A DNA stretch of 41,681 nucleotides from Alphaproteobacteria bacterium (GCA_019240125.1 JAFAYW010000110.1:1-41681); one strand, 5' to 3'; shown: positions 16,677-24,776, counted from the stretch's first letter. A program made the numbers and translations. Notes: a model not told the origin generated them from the letters alone.

Positions 16677-17155
16677 TCCGGCTCGGCTGGGCTCGATTGC
16701 AGCTGGATGTAGTTCTCGATGCCGACGCGGCCAATCAACTCGATCTGCGTTTCGAGAAAATCGACCTGTTCCTCCTCGCCGCGCAGGATCTCGGCAAACA
16801 GATCCCGCGAAACGAAATCACGGACGCCCTCGCAATGCGCAATCGCCTCGCGCAGGCGGGTCAAACCGCCATTCTCCAGCTTGAGGTCGCAATCCAGCAC
16901 TTCGCGCACATCCTCCCCGATCAGCAATTTATCGAGGTCCTGCAGATTGGGCAGGCCGCCGAGAAACAGGATGCGATCAATCAAACGATCGGCGTCCTTC
17001 ATCTCGTCGATCGAGGATTTGTATTCGGCCTTGCCCAGCCTATCGACACCCCAATGCCGCAGCATGCGAGCGTGCAGGAAGTATTGGTTGATCGCGGTCA
17101 GCTCATTTTTCAGAACTGCGTTGAGGTGCTGGATGACAGCCGCGTCGCCGCGCAT
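16673..17155 (-). CDS. bfr: Bacterioferritin (divergent ferroxidase centre)
   Basis: Bacterioferritin stores iron as a 24-subunit haem-containing shell. The 160-residue product matches the family over its whole length ([20 protein letters not shown] start) and keeps haem ligand Met52. Of the six ferroxidase ligands, Glu18, Glu51, Glu94 and Glu127 are present. His54 is replaced by Asp (DEMKDADRL) and His130 by Gln ([10 protein letters not shown]). Such a subunit may oxidise iron poorly and may work with a second bacterioferritin, as in Magnetospirillum, which has two unlike Bfr chains. It lies 61 bases after bfd on the same strand, probably in one iron-controlled operon. Confidence 0.93.
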   Translation of the reverse strand: MRGDAAVIQHLNAVLKNELTAINQYFLHARMLRHWGVDRLGKAEYKSSIDEMKDADRLIDRILFLGGLPNLQDLDKLLIGEDVREVLDCDLKLENGGLTRLREAIAHCEGVRDFVSRDLFAEILRGEEEQVDFLETQIELIGRVGIENYIQLQSSPAEPD

Positions 17156-17216
17156 GTATGCGTCTCCGTCGGATCGGCGGGTCTATCGAGATCGCCGCGC
17201 TGCAACAATAGCGTGT

Positions 17217-17414
17217 TTAATCCGCGCCTTCGAGACCGGCGCTAGCCGCGCCTTGACAAGCCTCGCGCAGCATGTCCCGCACCATCGGCACGCACTTGCC
17301 GCATTGCGGTGTGCAGCCGCACGCGCGGTACACCATCGACACCGATGCCCCGTCGCCCGTGATCCTAGAGCGCAGGTCGCGATCCGTCAGCGCGTTGCAC
17401 AAGCAGATATACAT
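17217..17414 (-). CDS. bfd: Bacterioferritin-associated ferredoxin
   Basis: This 65-residue [2Fe-2S] ferredoxin reduces the stored iron through the haem of bacterioferritin so that it can leave the shell. Cluster ligands Cys4, Cys6, Cys38 and Cys41 are at the Bfd positions; Cys32 and Cys34 are extra. It is first in the bfd-bfr pair. Two inverted-repeat sites lie at 17447-17469 and 17482-17498, upstream of its start, and are good operator candidates for an iron regulator. Confidence 0.95.
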   Translation of the reverse strand: MYICLCNALTDRDLRSRITGDGASVSMVYRACGCTPQCGKCVPMVRDMLREACQGAASAGLEGAD

Positions 17415-17446
17415 ATGCGTTACCCTAAGGCACGATGGTGAGCATA

Positions 17447-17469
17447 TCGCGATTCATTCGCAATCGCGA
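17447..17469. promoter_or_regulatory. Inverted-repeat operator candidate 1 upstream of bfd (Fur-like)
   Basis: TCGCGATT and AATCGCGA form perfect eight-base arms around a seven-base centre. The core TCATTCGCAAT (17454-17464) recurs exactly in the next site. On the minus strand it reads TTGCGAATGAATCGC, close to the alphaproteobacterial Fur/Mur pattern with TTGCGAAT half sites. It lies 33 to 55 bases before the bfd start codon. Assignment to Fur rests on the iron-storage gene and the pattern, not on a test. Confidence 0.55.
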
Positions 17470-17481
17470 GGATAACAAGAC

Positions 17482-17498
17482 TGCGAGTCATTCGCAAT
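17482..17498. promoter_or_regulatory. Inverted-repeat operator candidate 2 upstream of bfd (Fur-like)
   Basis: TGCGA and TCGCA flank the centre GTCAT, and the core TCATTCGCAAT (17488-17498) is identical to that of the first site, 34 bases away. Both sites have the same orientation. The pair could be bound by two regulator dimers on the same DNA region, and could also act on the divergent gene at 17633. Confidence 0.5.
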
Positions 17499-17632
17499 AG
17501 CGTGCGGCCGATTTTGCGTGTCAGGCGTGTCCGACCTGCGAAAGCTCTGGTCGCGCGCCGCGGCGGCACTCGCTATGCTTCTAACCAACGAGGAACCCGC
17601 GCAAGCGATTAATCCCGCTGGAGGAGACGAGC

Positions 17633-18190
17633 ATGGCCGAGAAACCGACCTTTGGACGCTACGCCGAAGTGCCTTACGACCAGATGACCCCGGAGCAGAA
17701 GGAAGGGTATCAGGCGATCATCGAGAACCGCGGCCGTCTGCCTGGCCCGACCAAGATCTGGGTGCACAACCCGAAGCTGGCGAAGGCCGCGGCACCTCTC
17801 GGCGCGCATTTCCGCAAGGGCTATTCGCTGAGCGAGCGCGAACGCGAGATCGCGGTCATCGTCATCAACAGCAAGTGGCACTCGATCTACCCAACGGGCG
17901 CGCACGAGCGGGCCGGGAAGGCGGCGGGGCTGCCGGCCGACAAGGTCGAGGCGATGCTGTCCGGCATCCCGACCTCGTTCGACGACAAGCGCGAGCAGGT
18001 GATCTACGAGATGGCGATGTGCCTGTCGCAGTCACGCTGGGTCTCGCAGGGCCTTTATGACCGCGCGTTCGAGGCGCTCGGCCATGTCGGCATCACCGAT
18101 GTCGTCTGCCTGATGGGCTATTACTCGATGGTCTCGATGACCCTCGCCTTCTACGACGTGCCGGACAAGGCGGAAGGCATCGAACGCTGA
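17633..18190 (+). CDS. Carboxymuconolactone decarboxylase-like (AhpD fold) protein
   Basis: The 185-residue helical protein matches the CMD/AhpD-like superfamily through LSEREREIAVIVINSKWHSIYPTGAHERAGKAAG, seen in pieces at about 79-112. The CxxC pair of peroxidase AhpD is absent; instead there is the WHSxYxxxxH pattern of the decarboxylase-like branch. A role in decarboxylation or hydratase chemistry of an aromatic-derived acid is possible but not shown. A strong GGAGGAGA ribosome site precedes the ATG. It lies 26 bases before the amidohydrolase gene, very likely in one operon. Confidence 0.85.
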   Translation: MAEKPTFGRYAEVPYDQMTPEQKEGYQAIIENRGRLPGPTKIWVHNPKLAKAAAPLGAHFRKGYSLSEREREIAVIVINSKWHSIYPTGAHERAGKAAGLPADKVEAMLSGIPTSFDDKREQVIYEMAMCLSQSRWVSQGLYDRAFEALGHVGITDVVCLMGYYSMVSMTLAFYDVPDKAEGIER

Positions 18191-18216
18191 GCCGATAAGC
18201 CGAGACGGAGACATTC

Positions 18217-19032
18217 ATGCTGATCGTCGACGCACAAATCCATCTCTGGTCGCAGAACCTGCCGAGCAACCCGGCGCACCGCCAGGTGCCCTCGTTCTCG
18301 GCCGAGGAATGCCTGATGGAGATGGACAAGGGCGGCGTCAATGCCGCCCTGATCCACCCACCTGGCTGGGACCCTAACAGCCTTGTGGTTGCCGAGCAGG
18401 CGGCGGTGCGCTACCCCGACCGCTACGCCATCCTCGGCAATTTTCCGCCGGAAAAGCCTGAAAGCCGCGACCTGATCGCCGGCTGGATGAGCCGCCCGGG
18501 TATGCTCGGGCTGCGCTGGGCCTTCACCCAGCCGCATCAGCAGAGCTGGATGACCGACGGCACGATGGACTGGATCTGGCCCACCTGCGAGCGTGCCGGG
18601 ATCCCGGTCGCGTTGATGGCGTCGAACTATCTGCCGCAAGTCGCGCAGATCGCGGAGAAGCATCCCGATCTCAAGCTGATCATCGATCATTTCGGGCGCG
18701 CCCGCGGCGGGCCGGATGATGCCGCCTTCTCAAATGTCGGCCAGGTCGCGGCCTTGGCGAAATTTCCCAACGTGGCGCTCAAGGCGACCGGCGGGCCGGG
18801 CGAGTCGACGCAGCCTTATCCGTTCAGGAACATCCACAAATACCTGCAGCAGCTCTACGAGGCGTTCGGCCCGCAGCGCTATTTCTGGGGCACGGACATC
18901 ACGCGCATGCCGTGCTCGTGGAAGCAATGCGTGACGATGTTTACCGAGGAATTACCGTGGCTGAAGGGCGAGGAGTTGGAGCTCGTCATGGGCCGCGGCG
19001 TGTGCGAATTCCTCGGCTGGAAGATTGCCTGA
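18217..19032 (+). CDS. Amidohydrolase family (amidohydrolase_2) metal-dependent hydrolase or decarboxylase
   Basis: The 271-residue TIM-barrel protein belongs to the amidohydrolase_2 branch, which includes ACMSD-like decarboxylases and 2-pyrone-4,6-dicarboxylate lactonase-like enzymes. Visible motifs are VDAQIHLW (4-11) in place of the usual DxHxH, LIIDHFGR (about 154-161) and YFWGTDITRMP (about 223-233), where the Asp would bind the metal. The first motif has Gln-Ile-His, so only one His is kept. Pairing with a CMD-like protein points to breakdown of a small cyclic or aromatic acid; the substrate is unknown. Its stop is ten bases from the convergent alpha/beta hydrolase stop. Confidence 0.85.
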   Translation: MLIVDAQIHLWSQNLPSNPAHRQVPSFSAEECLMEMDKGGVNAALIHPPGWDPNSLVVAEQAAVRYPDRYAILGNFPPEKPESRDLIAGWMSRPGMLGLRWAFTQPHQQSWMTDGTMDWIWPTCERAGIPVALMASNYLPQVAQIAEKHPDLKLIIDHFGRARGGPDDAAFSNVGQVAALAKFPNVALKATGGPGESTQPYPFRNIHKYLQQLYEAFGPQRYFWGTDITRMPCSWKQCVTMFTEELPWLKGEELELVMGRGVCEFLGWKIA

Positions 19033-19042
19033 TCCGGCGTTG

Positions 19043-19840
19043 TCAGGCCGCGGACCCGCATAAACCATCGAGGGTCCGCGCCAGGAGGTCGAGGGCGGTG
19101 TCGCTCGACAGGCGGTGGTCGCCGTCCTTGACCAGGGTCAGTGTTACATCGGTGCTGGTGAGGCGCTCCGCCAGACGTTGGCTGAGCTGCCAGGGGACCG
19201 AAACGTCGGCGGTGCCATGCAGCAGGCGCACCGGCACATCGATCGCTATCGGGGCGTGCAGCAGGCAATGCCGCGCCCCGTCATCGATCAGCCGACGCGT
19301 GTAGAGATAACCGGCTGGGTCGTACTCCGAAGGCAATAGCACCTGACCGCGCTCGGTCAACTCGCGCTGCTGTGCTTCGTCAAGCCGACCCCAGAGCAGC
19401 TCGCGGGTAAAGTCCGGCGCCGCCGCGACACCCAGCAGACCGGCGATCCGCTCGGGCCGCGCCAAGGCGGCGAGGAGCATGATCCAGCCTCCCATACTCG
19501 ATCCGACGAGCACTTGCGGGCCCTCCGTCAGCGAATCGATCACGGAAATTGCGTCATCGACCCAGCGGCCGATCGTCCCATCCGCGAAATCCCCGAACGA
19601 TGCACCATGCCCGAAATAATCGAAACGCACGAAGGCGCGGCTGCGTCGCTGGCAAAAATCGTCTAAAAACAGTGCCTTAGTTCCGGTCATGGCGGAACGG
19701 AAGCCGCCGCAGAAAATCACACCGGGGCTGCCGCCGGCGCGACGGTGGTACGCGATTGTGGCGCCGTCGGGCCGTGGTAGATTCTTAAGGTTCGTGCTGT
19801 TTGTCTCGTAGGACGAGGGAGTACCTGCGGGTGCGGACAT
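19043..19840 (-). CDS. Alpha/beta hydrolase
   Basis: This alpha/beta-hydrolase fold protein has the nucleophile elbow GSSMGG (Ser at about 95), an early Gly-Gly oxyanion segment (FCGGFRSAMTGTK), and a late acid and His in LLHGTADVSVPW and KDGDHRLS. It resembles the short ABHD10-type thioesterase/esterase group. I placed the start at the ATG at 19840 (265 residues); the frame is open to 19909, giving 288 residues. The start is only about 20 bases from the likely start of the divergent glycosyltransferase, so one of the two starts may be misplaced. Substrate unknown. Confidence 0.82.
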   Translation of the reverse strand: MSAPAGTPSSYETNSTNLKNLPRPDGATIAYHRRAGGSPGVIFCGGFRSAMTGTKALFLDDFCQRRSRAFVRFDYFGHGASFGDFADGTIGRWVDDAISVIDSLTEGPQVLVGSSMGGWIMLLAALARPERIAGLLGVAAAPDFTRELLWGRLDEAQQRELTERGQVLLPSEYDPAGYLYTRRLIDDGARHCLLHAPIAIDVPVRLLHGTADVSVPWQLSQRLAERLTSTDVTLTLVKDGDHRLSSDTALDLLARTLDGLCGSAA

Positions 19841-19860
19841 CGAAGGATGCAAAACAGCGG

Positions 19861-21081
19861 ATGGGTTTCGACGATAACATTGTCGCGTTATCGCAAGAAG
19901 GCCGGCCACCGGCCGTGTTGCAGGTTGTGCCCAGTCTGGTCTCGGGCGGCGTCGAACGCGGCACGGTAGACTTGGCCGGCGCGCTGGTTCAGTCGGGTTG
20001 GACAGCCTATGTCGCCTCCTCGGGCGGCCCGATGGTGCACCAGTTGGCGCGCATCGGGGCGCATCATATAACCCTGCCGCTTGCCTCGAAAAACCCGCTG
20101 GTGATCCGCCGCAATATCGGCGCGTTGATGCAGGTGGTGAGGCGCCACAAGATCGACGTCGTGCATGCCCGCAGCCGCGCCCCGGCGTGGAGCGCGTGGT
20201 CGGCGGCGCGCGCCACCAATCGCCGCTTTGTCACGACCTTCCACAATGCCTACTCGATCGATCTGCCGCTGAAGCGCTGGTACAACTCAATCATGGCGCG
20301 CGGCGAGCGGGTCATCGCGATTTCCGAATTCGTCGGCGAGCACGCGGCCACTGTCTACGGTGTGGGACCCGACCGGCTGCGGGTCATTCCGCGCGGTGTC
20401 GATATCGTCACCTTCGATCCGCGGCGAGTGACCGGTGAGCGTGTCGCGGCGCTCGCCAAGTTATGGCGCATTCCGGAAGACGTTACGGTGGTCATGCTGC
20501 CGGGGCGGCTGACGCGGTGGAAGGGCGGGCTCGATTTTATCGAGGCCATCGCCAGGCTCAGTCGGCGCGACCTGTGCTGCGTCCTGGTTGGCGCCGAGCA
20601 GCGGCCGGGGTTCCGCAAGGAATTGGAGGCGGCGATCGATCGGCTTGGCCTCGTCGGGATGTTCCGCGTTGTCGATGACTGCCGCGACATGCCGGCGGCG
20701 TATATGCTGGCGGACCTCGTCGTGTCCGCCTCGACTGACCCCGAGGGGTTTGGCCGGGTCATCGTTGAGGCGCAGGCGATGGGCAAGCCGGTCATCGCTA
20801 CCGACCATGGCGGTGCTCGCGAGACGATCGTCCCGGGCGCCACAGGTTGGCTGGCGCCGCCAAACGATCCGGAAATGCTGGCCACCGCTATCAGCGAGGC
20901 GTTGCGCCTCGATGGCGGCGAGCGGTGCGCCTTTGCGCAGCGCGCGATGTCGCATGTCGCGGCCCATTACACCCGCGAACTGATGTGTGCCCGCACGATC
21001 GACGTCTACGAGGAGTTGCTGTTTCCCGAGGCATTGACCGCGCCGCTGCCGCTACGCCACGCCCTGCCAAGCGTCGCCTAA
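19861..21081 (+). CDS. Glycosyltransferase family 4 (GT-B fold)
   Basis: The 406-residue protein has the N-terminal donor/acceptor domain starting VLQVVPSLVSGGVERGTVDLAGAL and the GT4 C-terminal domain. That domain shows GRLTRWKG (about 213-220) and the nucleotide-sugar motif STDPEGFGRVIVEAQAMGKPV (in two parts, about 292-312), an EX7E pattern with Glu296 and Glu304 approximately. It would transfer a sugar to a lipid or glycan, as in LPS or exopolysaccharide assembly. The ATG at 19861 is chosen because similarity starts soon after; in-frame starts at 19801 and 19831 exist. No other polysaccharide genes are nearby. Confidence 0.88.
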   Translation: MGFDDNIVALSQEGRPPAVLQVVPSLVSGGVERGTVDLAGALVQSGWTAYVASSGGPMVHQLARIGAHHITLPLASKNPLVIRRNIGALMQVVRRHKIDVVHARSRAPAWSAWSAARATNRRFVTTFHNAYSIDLPLKRWYNSIMARGERVIAISEFVGEHAATVYGVGPDRLRVIPRGVDIVTFDPRRVTGERVAALAKLWRIPEDVTVVMLPGRLTRWKGGLDFIEAIARLSRRDLCCVLVGAEQRPGFRKELEAAIDRLGLVGMFRVVDDCRDMPAAYMLADLVVSASTDPEGFGRVIVEAQAMGKPVIATDHGGARETIVPGATGWLAPPNDPEMLATAISEALRLDGGERCAFAQRAMSHVAAHYTRELMCARTIDVYEELLFPEALTAPLPLRHALPSVA

Positions 21082-21103
21082 CCGCGATTATCATCGCTTC
21101 TGT

Positions 21104-21122
21104 CGAGCGCGTGTGTCGCTCG
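21104..21122 (+). terminator. Stem-loop after the glycosyltransferase gene
   Basis: CGAGCG (21104-21109) and CGCTCG (21117-21122) pair perfectly around a seven-base loop, 22 bases after the glycosyltransferase stop. A second small hairpin, CCGCG-cgtta-CGCGG, lies at 21160-21174. Both are in the 171-base gap between convergent genes. No T-run follows. Confidence 0.35.
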
Positions 21123-21252
21123 CAGTGATGTGGGATGTCTCGTCGTGCGTCTTTCGAGGCCGCGCGTTACGCGGTGCTTCGGAAGATGCAGCTCAGCACG
21201 TCAACTTGCTCGCGCGGACGCAAGGTTGGCTTTGGAGCGTCGACCGGTTTGG

Positions 21253-22302
21253 TCAGTGGAACTGCGGTTTGACTTCCTGACACAGCAGGCGCAGCGAGTT
21301 CAGCACGCGGTCCTGCGGGAGTCTGCCGCCGCAATTCAATTCGGCGAGGATGCCGTCGAGCCCGATTTCCTGCTGCACCTCGCGCAGCCGCGCCACGAAC
21401 CCGTGGGGCTCGTCAACGATGATCTGGGTGGCGAGCGCCTGGTCATAGGTCAGGTTCTCGAGCTGCTCGACGCGCTTCAGCCGCTCGACCGCAAGCTCGC
21501 CGCCCGCCCGCCGCGCTGAGTCGCGGCCGAGTTCGGCCTGGAACTTGAAAAAGCCCATGATGCTGTCCTTTGCCTCGGCACGGGCCTTCTGTCGGGTCTC
21601 TGCGACATAAGCAGGAACACGTAGAAATACCTTCCCGTGACCGGGGTGGCCGGCCTCCTCATAGGCCTTGCGATACGCTTTGATGCTGTTGGCAAGTTGC
21701 GAGAATGGCCCCTGCCGCACCGCCACGAAGATCGGCAGGCCGAGCTTGCCGATCTGCGGGAAGGTTTCGGCCGTGGCCGCCGCCATGCGCATCTCCGGAT
21801 ACGGCTTTTGCACCGGGCGCGGCGTGATCGTCACGTTCTTGAACGAGGTGTATTTGCCTTCGTAAGAAAACGAGGGTTGTGTCCACACGCCTTTGAGGAT
21901 TTCGAGCGCCTCGGCAAAGCGCTCGCGGCTTTCGGCGTACGAGATGCCGTAATCCTCGTAAGTCCGCACGACGCCGCTGCGGCCGATGCCATAAATCAGG
22001 CGACCGTTGCTTAACTGATCGATCGTCGCGGCTTCCTCGGCAAGACGCAGCGGGTGCGACAATGGCAGAACCTGCACCGCGATGCCGATCTTGATCGTGC
22101 TGGTGCGGGCGGCGATCGCGGCCGCCACCGTCATCGGCGCCGACAAGACCGAGCGCTCCGGCGCGCCGTGCAATTCGGCCAGCCAGATCGCGTCAAGCCC
22201 GACCCGCTCCGCCTCTTCGACCTCGGTCAGAGCCTGGTCGAAGGCGCGGTAATCGGCGCTACCGGCAATCGACGGAAATTCCATAAAGCTGCCGAATTCC
22301 AT
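21253..22302 (-). CDS. LLM class flavin-dependent monooxygenase (luciferase-like)
   Basis: The 349-residue TIM-barrel protein is of the bacterial luciferase-like family, using FMNH2 or F420. Typical segments are VGLDAIWLAELHG (about 34-46), the IKIGIAVQVLPLSHPLRLAEEAATIDQLSNGR run (in pieces, about 70-101) and the GRSGV(V)R substrate loop. The specific substrate cannot be told; relatives include alkane, sulfonate and polyketide monooxygenases. It lies 14 bases downstream of the TauD-type dioxygenase gene on the same strand, probably in one operon. Confidence 0.88.
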   Translation of the reverse strand: MEFGSFMEFPSIAGSADYRAFDQALTEVEEAERVGLDAIWLAELHGAPERSVLSAPMTVAAAIAARTSTIKIGIAVQVLPLSHPLRLAEEAATIDQLSNGRLIYGIGRSGVVRTYEDYGISYAESRERFAEALEILKGVWTQPSFSYEGKYTSFKNVTITPRPVQKPYPEMRMAAATAETFPQIGKLGLPIFVAVRQGPFSQLANSIKAYRKAYEEAGHPGHGKVFLRVPAYVAETRQKARAEAKDSIMGFFKFQAELGRDSARRAGGELAVERLKRVEQLENLTYDQALATQIIVDEPHGFVARLREVQQEIGLDGILAELNCGGRLPQDRVLNSLRLLCQEVKPQFH

Positions 22303-22316
22303 GCTCTGGGCCTCGA

Positions 22317-23159
22317 CTAGAACGGCACGCGACGGTCTACGGGGAAATTGAACCCGACCCGGCGCATCAGCCGGGCGTGATGATTGGGGAAGGGGTCGCG
22401 GCGGTGCATCGTGGTCGCATTATCCCACAGCACGAGGTCGCCAACGCGCCAATGGTGCTCGTAAACGTGCTGCTGCCGGGTCGCGTGCTCCCGTAACTGC
22501 TCGAAAACCGGCAGGCTGTCTTCCTCGCTCCTGCCATCGATGCGGGCGGTATGATTAAGACTGAAATAGAGCGCTTTCTCGCCGCTCAGAGGATGCGTAC
22601 GCACCAGCGGATGGATTACTTCGGGCGCGCGCTGACGCTGCGCCTCACTCAGCTGGATGCCGACCCGACGGTCGGCTGTGCTGGCAGAATGCACCGCCTG
22701 GTGTCCGTCGACCTGGTCGCGTAGATCGGCGGGCAGGGTGTCATAGGCGGCGCCGAGATCGCAGAACCAGGTATGGCCGCCTTCCGGCGTTACCTCGACC
22801 GCGTAGAGGATCGTACCCGCGGTTGGTTCGGCCATGAAGATCTGGTCCATGTGCCAGTTGAGTTCCTGATTTCCCAGCCGACCGATCGGCTTGCCGTCCT
22901 CGGTCTTATTGGACACCAGCATGACCTCGCGCCGGCCGGTGGTGCGGCTTTGCCGCAGATGGATCTCGATCTCGCCGAGCTGTTGCGCAAAATTGACCAG
23001 CCCGTCCTCGTCGAGATTCTGGTCATGAAACACCAGCACCTTATGCGCCAGCCACGCATCCTTGACGGTCCGCAAATCGGGCGGGGAGAGATGGTTGAGG
23101 TCGATGCCCTCGATCTCGGCGGCGAATGTGGGTGCCAGGCGGCGCACCGAAATAGCCAT
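22317..23159 (-). CDS. TauD/TfdA family Fe(II)/2-oxoglutarate-dependent dioxygenase
   Basis: The 280-residue protein keeps the metal facial triad His103 and Asp105 (NWHMDQIF) and His252 (NATTMHRRDPF), plus Arg263 and Arg267 near the end for 2-oxoglutarate. These enzymes cleave taurine, other sulfonates, phenoxyacetates or related compounds. The ATG at 23159 follows a GGGAGG ribosome site; the frame continues upstream to 23315 without similarity. Pairing with an LLM monooxygenase suggests use of an organosulfur or similar compound, but no transporter gene accompanies them. Confidence 0.9.
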   Translation of the reverse strand: MAISVRRLAPTFAAEIEGIDLNHLSPPDLRTVKDAWLAHKVLVFHDQNLDEDGLVNFAQQLGEIEIHLRQSRTTGRREVMLVSNKTEDGKPIGRLGNQELNWHMDQIFMAEPTAGTILYAVEVTPEGGHTWFCDLGAAYDTLPADLRDQVDGHQAVHSASTADRRVGIQLSEAQRQRAPEVIHPLVRTHPLSGEKALYFSLNHTARIDGRSEEDSLPVFEQLREHATRQQHVYEHHWRVGDLVLWDNATTMHRRDPFPNHHARLMRRVGFNFPVDRRVPF

Positions 23160-23227
23160 CGAACTGCCTCCCCGATTTATTTGTCGCCGCGAGTTTAGCC
23201 GCAGGAAAGCGGGCCGACTGCTCCAAT

Positions 23228-24379
23228 TTACGAAACCCTGGTCTCCGCTCCGGCAACCCACACGTGTCGCACGGTGATCGTATGGGGGTCTAACGCGACA
23301 AAATCGGCGCGGCATCCTGGCGCCAGATGGCCATGCCGGTTGCTGCGACCGAGAAACGCTGCCGGCGCCGCGGTTGCCAACCGCAACGCCGCCGCGAGGT
23401 TGAGCCGAAGCAGCCCGACGCAGTTGCGCACGGCACTCGCCATGTCCAGCACCGAGCCGGCCAGCGTGCCGTCTGCTGTCGTGCAGCGGCCCGCGCTAAC
23501 GCCGATCTGCTGACCGGCCAGCATAAACGGGCCGTCATTGCCACCGACCGGCGGCATCGCGTCGGTTACCAGCATGGCCTGGCCGGCCCCGCGCAGGGCC
23601 AGCCGCAATGTCGCCGGCGCGACATGCTCGCCATCGACGATGAGGCCGTAGAACGCGCGTGGTTCTTCGAGCGCGGCCGCGATCGGGCCGGGATCGCGCG
23701 ACCCCAACGGGCGCATCGCGTTAAACAGGTGGGTGAACCCGGTCATACCTTCGGCGAGCGCGACGAGTGTCTCCTCATAGGTCGCCCGCGAGTGGCCGAG
23801 GGCGACACGCAAGCCCGCGGCGCAGAGATGCGCGATAAACCCGTGCGGCACGCATTCCGGTGCTAGCGTTACCAGGGTGAGATCGCCGGGCCGGCCTTTG
23901 AGGACTGCGACATCTGCCTCGCTCGGTTGACGAAACACCGCTTTGTCGTGCACGCCGGGCCGCTCGGGCGACAAAAACGGGCCTTCGAAATGAATCCCCA
24001 GCACCTCCGGCATTGTGGCACTGGCCGCGCTGACGGCGTCGCGTGCCGCCCGCATCGTCTGCGCGGTGTCGCTGATCAGCGTCGGCAGGAGAGCGGTCGT
24101 ACCAAACCGGCGATGCGCCGCGACGATCGCCGCGATGCCTTCGGGCGTTGGCACGTTGTTGAACAGGACATCGCCGCCCCCGTTGACCTGCACATCGATA
24201 AAGCCGGGTGACAGCCACATCCCGGGCGGCAGGTTGATGGTCGGCACTGCGACGACGTCTTCGCGAGGCTTCACGTCGATGATGTCGGCGCCGCTGAAGA
24301 CTACCGCGTGCTCCGCATGCGTATTTTCACCATCGAATACAACATCGGCGGCGATTGCGCGTGTGGTCTTATTGGTCAT
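23228..24379 (-). CDS. nagA: N-acetylglucosamine-6-phosphate deacetylase
   Basis: NagA removes acetate from GlcNAc-6-phosphate in amino-sugar use and cell-wall recycling. The 383-residue barrel shows PGFIDVQVNGGGDVLFN (about 57-73), IHFEGPFLSPERPGVHDK (metal Glu in HFEGP, about 129-146), a metal His in LGHSRAT, THLFNAM, and catalytic Asp in VTDAMPP. No nagB or transport genes are adjacent. A double hairpin lies between it and the small gene upstream. Confidence 0.93.
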   Translation of the reverse strand: MTNKTTRAIAADVVFDGENTHAEHAVVFSGADIIDVKPREDVVAVPTINLPPGMWLSPGFIDVQVNGGGDVLFNNVPTPEGIAAIVAAHRRFGTTALLPTLISDTAQTMRAARDAVSAASATMPEVLGIHFEGPFLSPERPGVHDKAVFRQPSEADVAVLKGRPGDLTLVTLAPECVPHGFIAHLCAAGLRVALGHSRATYEETLVALAEGMTGFTHLFNAMRPLGSRDPGPIAAALEEPRAFYGLIVDGEHVAPATLRLALRGAGQAMLVTDAMPPVGGNDGPFMLAGQQIGVSAGRCTTADGTLAGSVLDMASAVRNCVGLLRLNLAAALRLATAAPAAFLGRSNRHGHLAPGCRADFVALDPHTITVRHVWVAGAETRVS

Positions 24380-24399
24380 TGTGACGAAAGGTTCTTCGA

Positions 24400-24439
24400 G
24401 CGCGCCAACAGGCGCGCCAATTAAAGGCGGCCGGCCGCC
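24400..24439 (-). terminator. Double hairpin upstream of nagA
   Basis: GCGCGCC (24400-24406) and GGCGCGC (24411-24417) are perfect seven-base arms with an AACA loop. Beside it, GGCGGCCGGCCGCC (24426-24439) is fully self-complementary. Read on the minus strand, the second hairpin follows the small gene's stop and is followed by TTTAATT. The pair could terminate transcription from the exporter side or attenuate nagA, whose start is 20 bases beyond. Confidence 0.4.
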
Positions 24440-24444
24440 GGATG

Positions 24445-24687
24445 TTACTCCCGCAGGAGTTTCTCGGCGATATCCTTGGGGATGTCGTCTTTCCAGTTAC
24501 GCCCCGTGTTCCAGCCCCATGGGCGAATCGCATTGCGCTCCGCGATAAGCCCATCGATCTCGTGCTGGACCAGAATTGCGTCGCGGGTGCCGTTGGCTTG
24601 TTCCAGATAAAGCTCGTAGAGCCGGTCCCAGATCTGGGTCAGCCGCGCGCTCTCTTCGGGCGTGAATGGAGGGATTGCCGAGCTCAT
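24445..24687 (-). CDS. Small conserved-looking protein of unknown function
   Basis: The 80-residue product (start MSSAIPPFTPEESARLTQIWDR) is a soluble, helical, charged protein with a Trp-rich centre (IRPWGWNTGRNWKDDIP, about 53-69). The ATG at 24687 is preferred; the frame is open to 24780 and would then overlap the exporter gene's stop. Its codon use resembles its neighbours. I do not recognise a family. It lies 89 bases after the exporter gene and 65 bases before nagA, all on the minus strand. Confidence 0.6.
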   Translation of the reverse strand: MSSAIPPFTPEESARLTQIWDRLYELYLEQANGTRDAILVQHEIDGLIAERNAIRPWGWNTGRNWKDDIPKDIAEKLLRE

Positions 24688-24776
24688 GATCGTTCTTCTA
24701 GCTAATTTACTCCCTAGGCGAACAACGTTAGCACGCAAGTCGCACCGGACCACACGAAGAATATGACGCAACGCGT

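Noticed and set aside
17574..17579. TATGCT as a -10 box for the CMD-like gene
   Set aside because: No -35 match at the right spacing.
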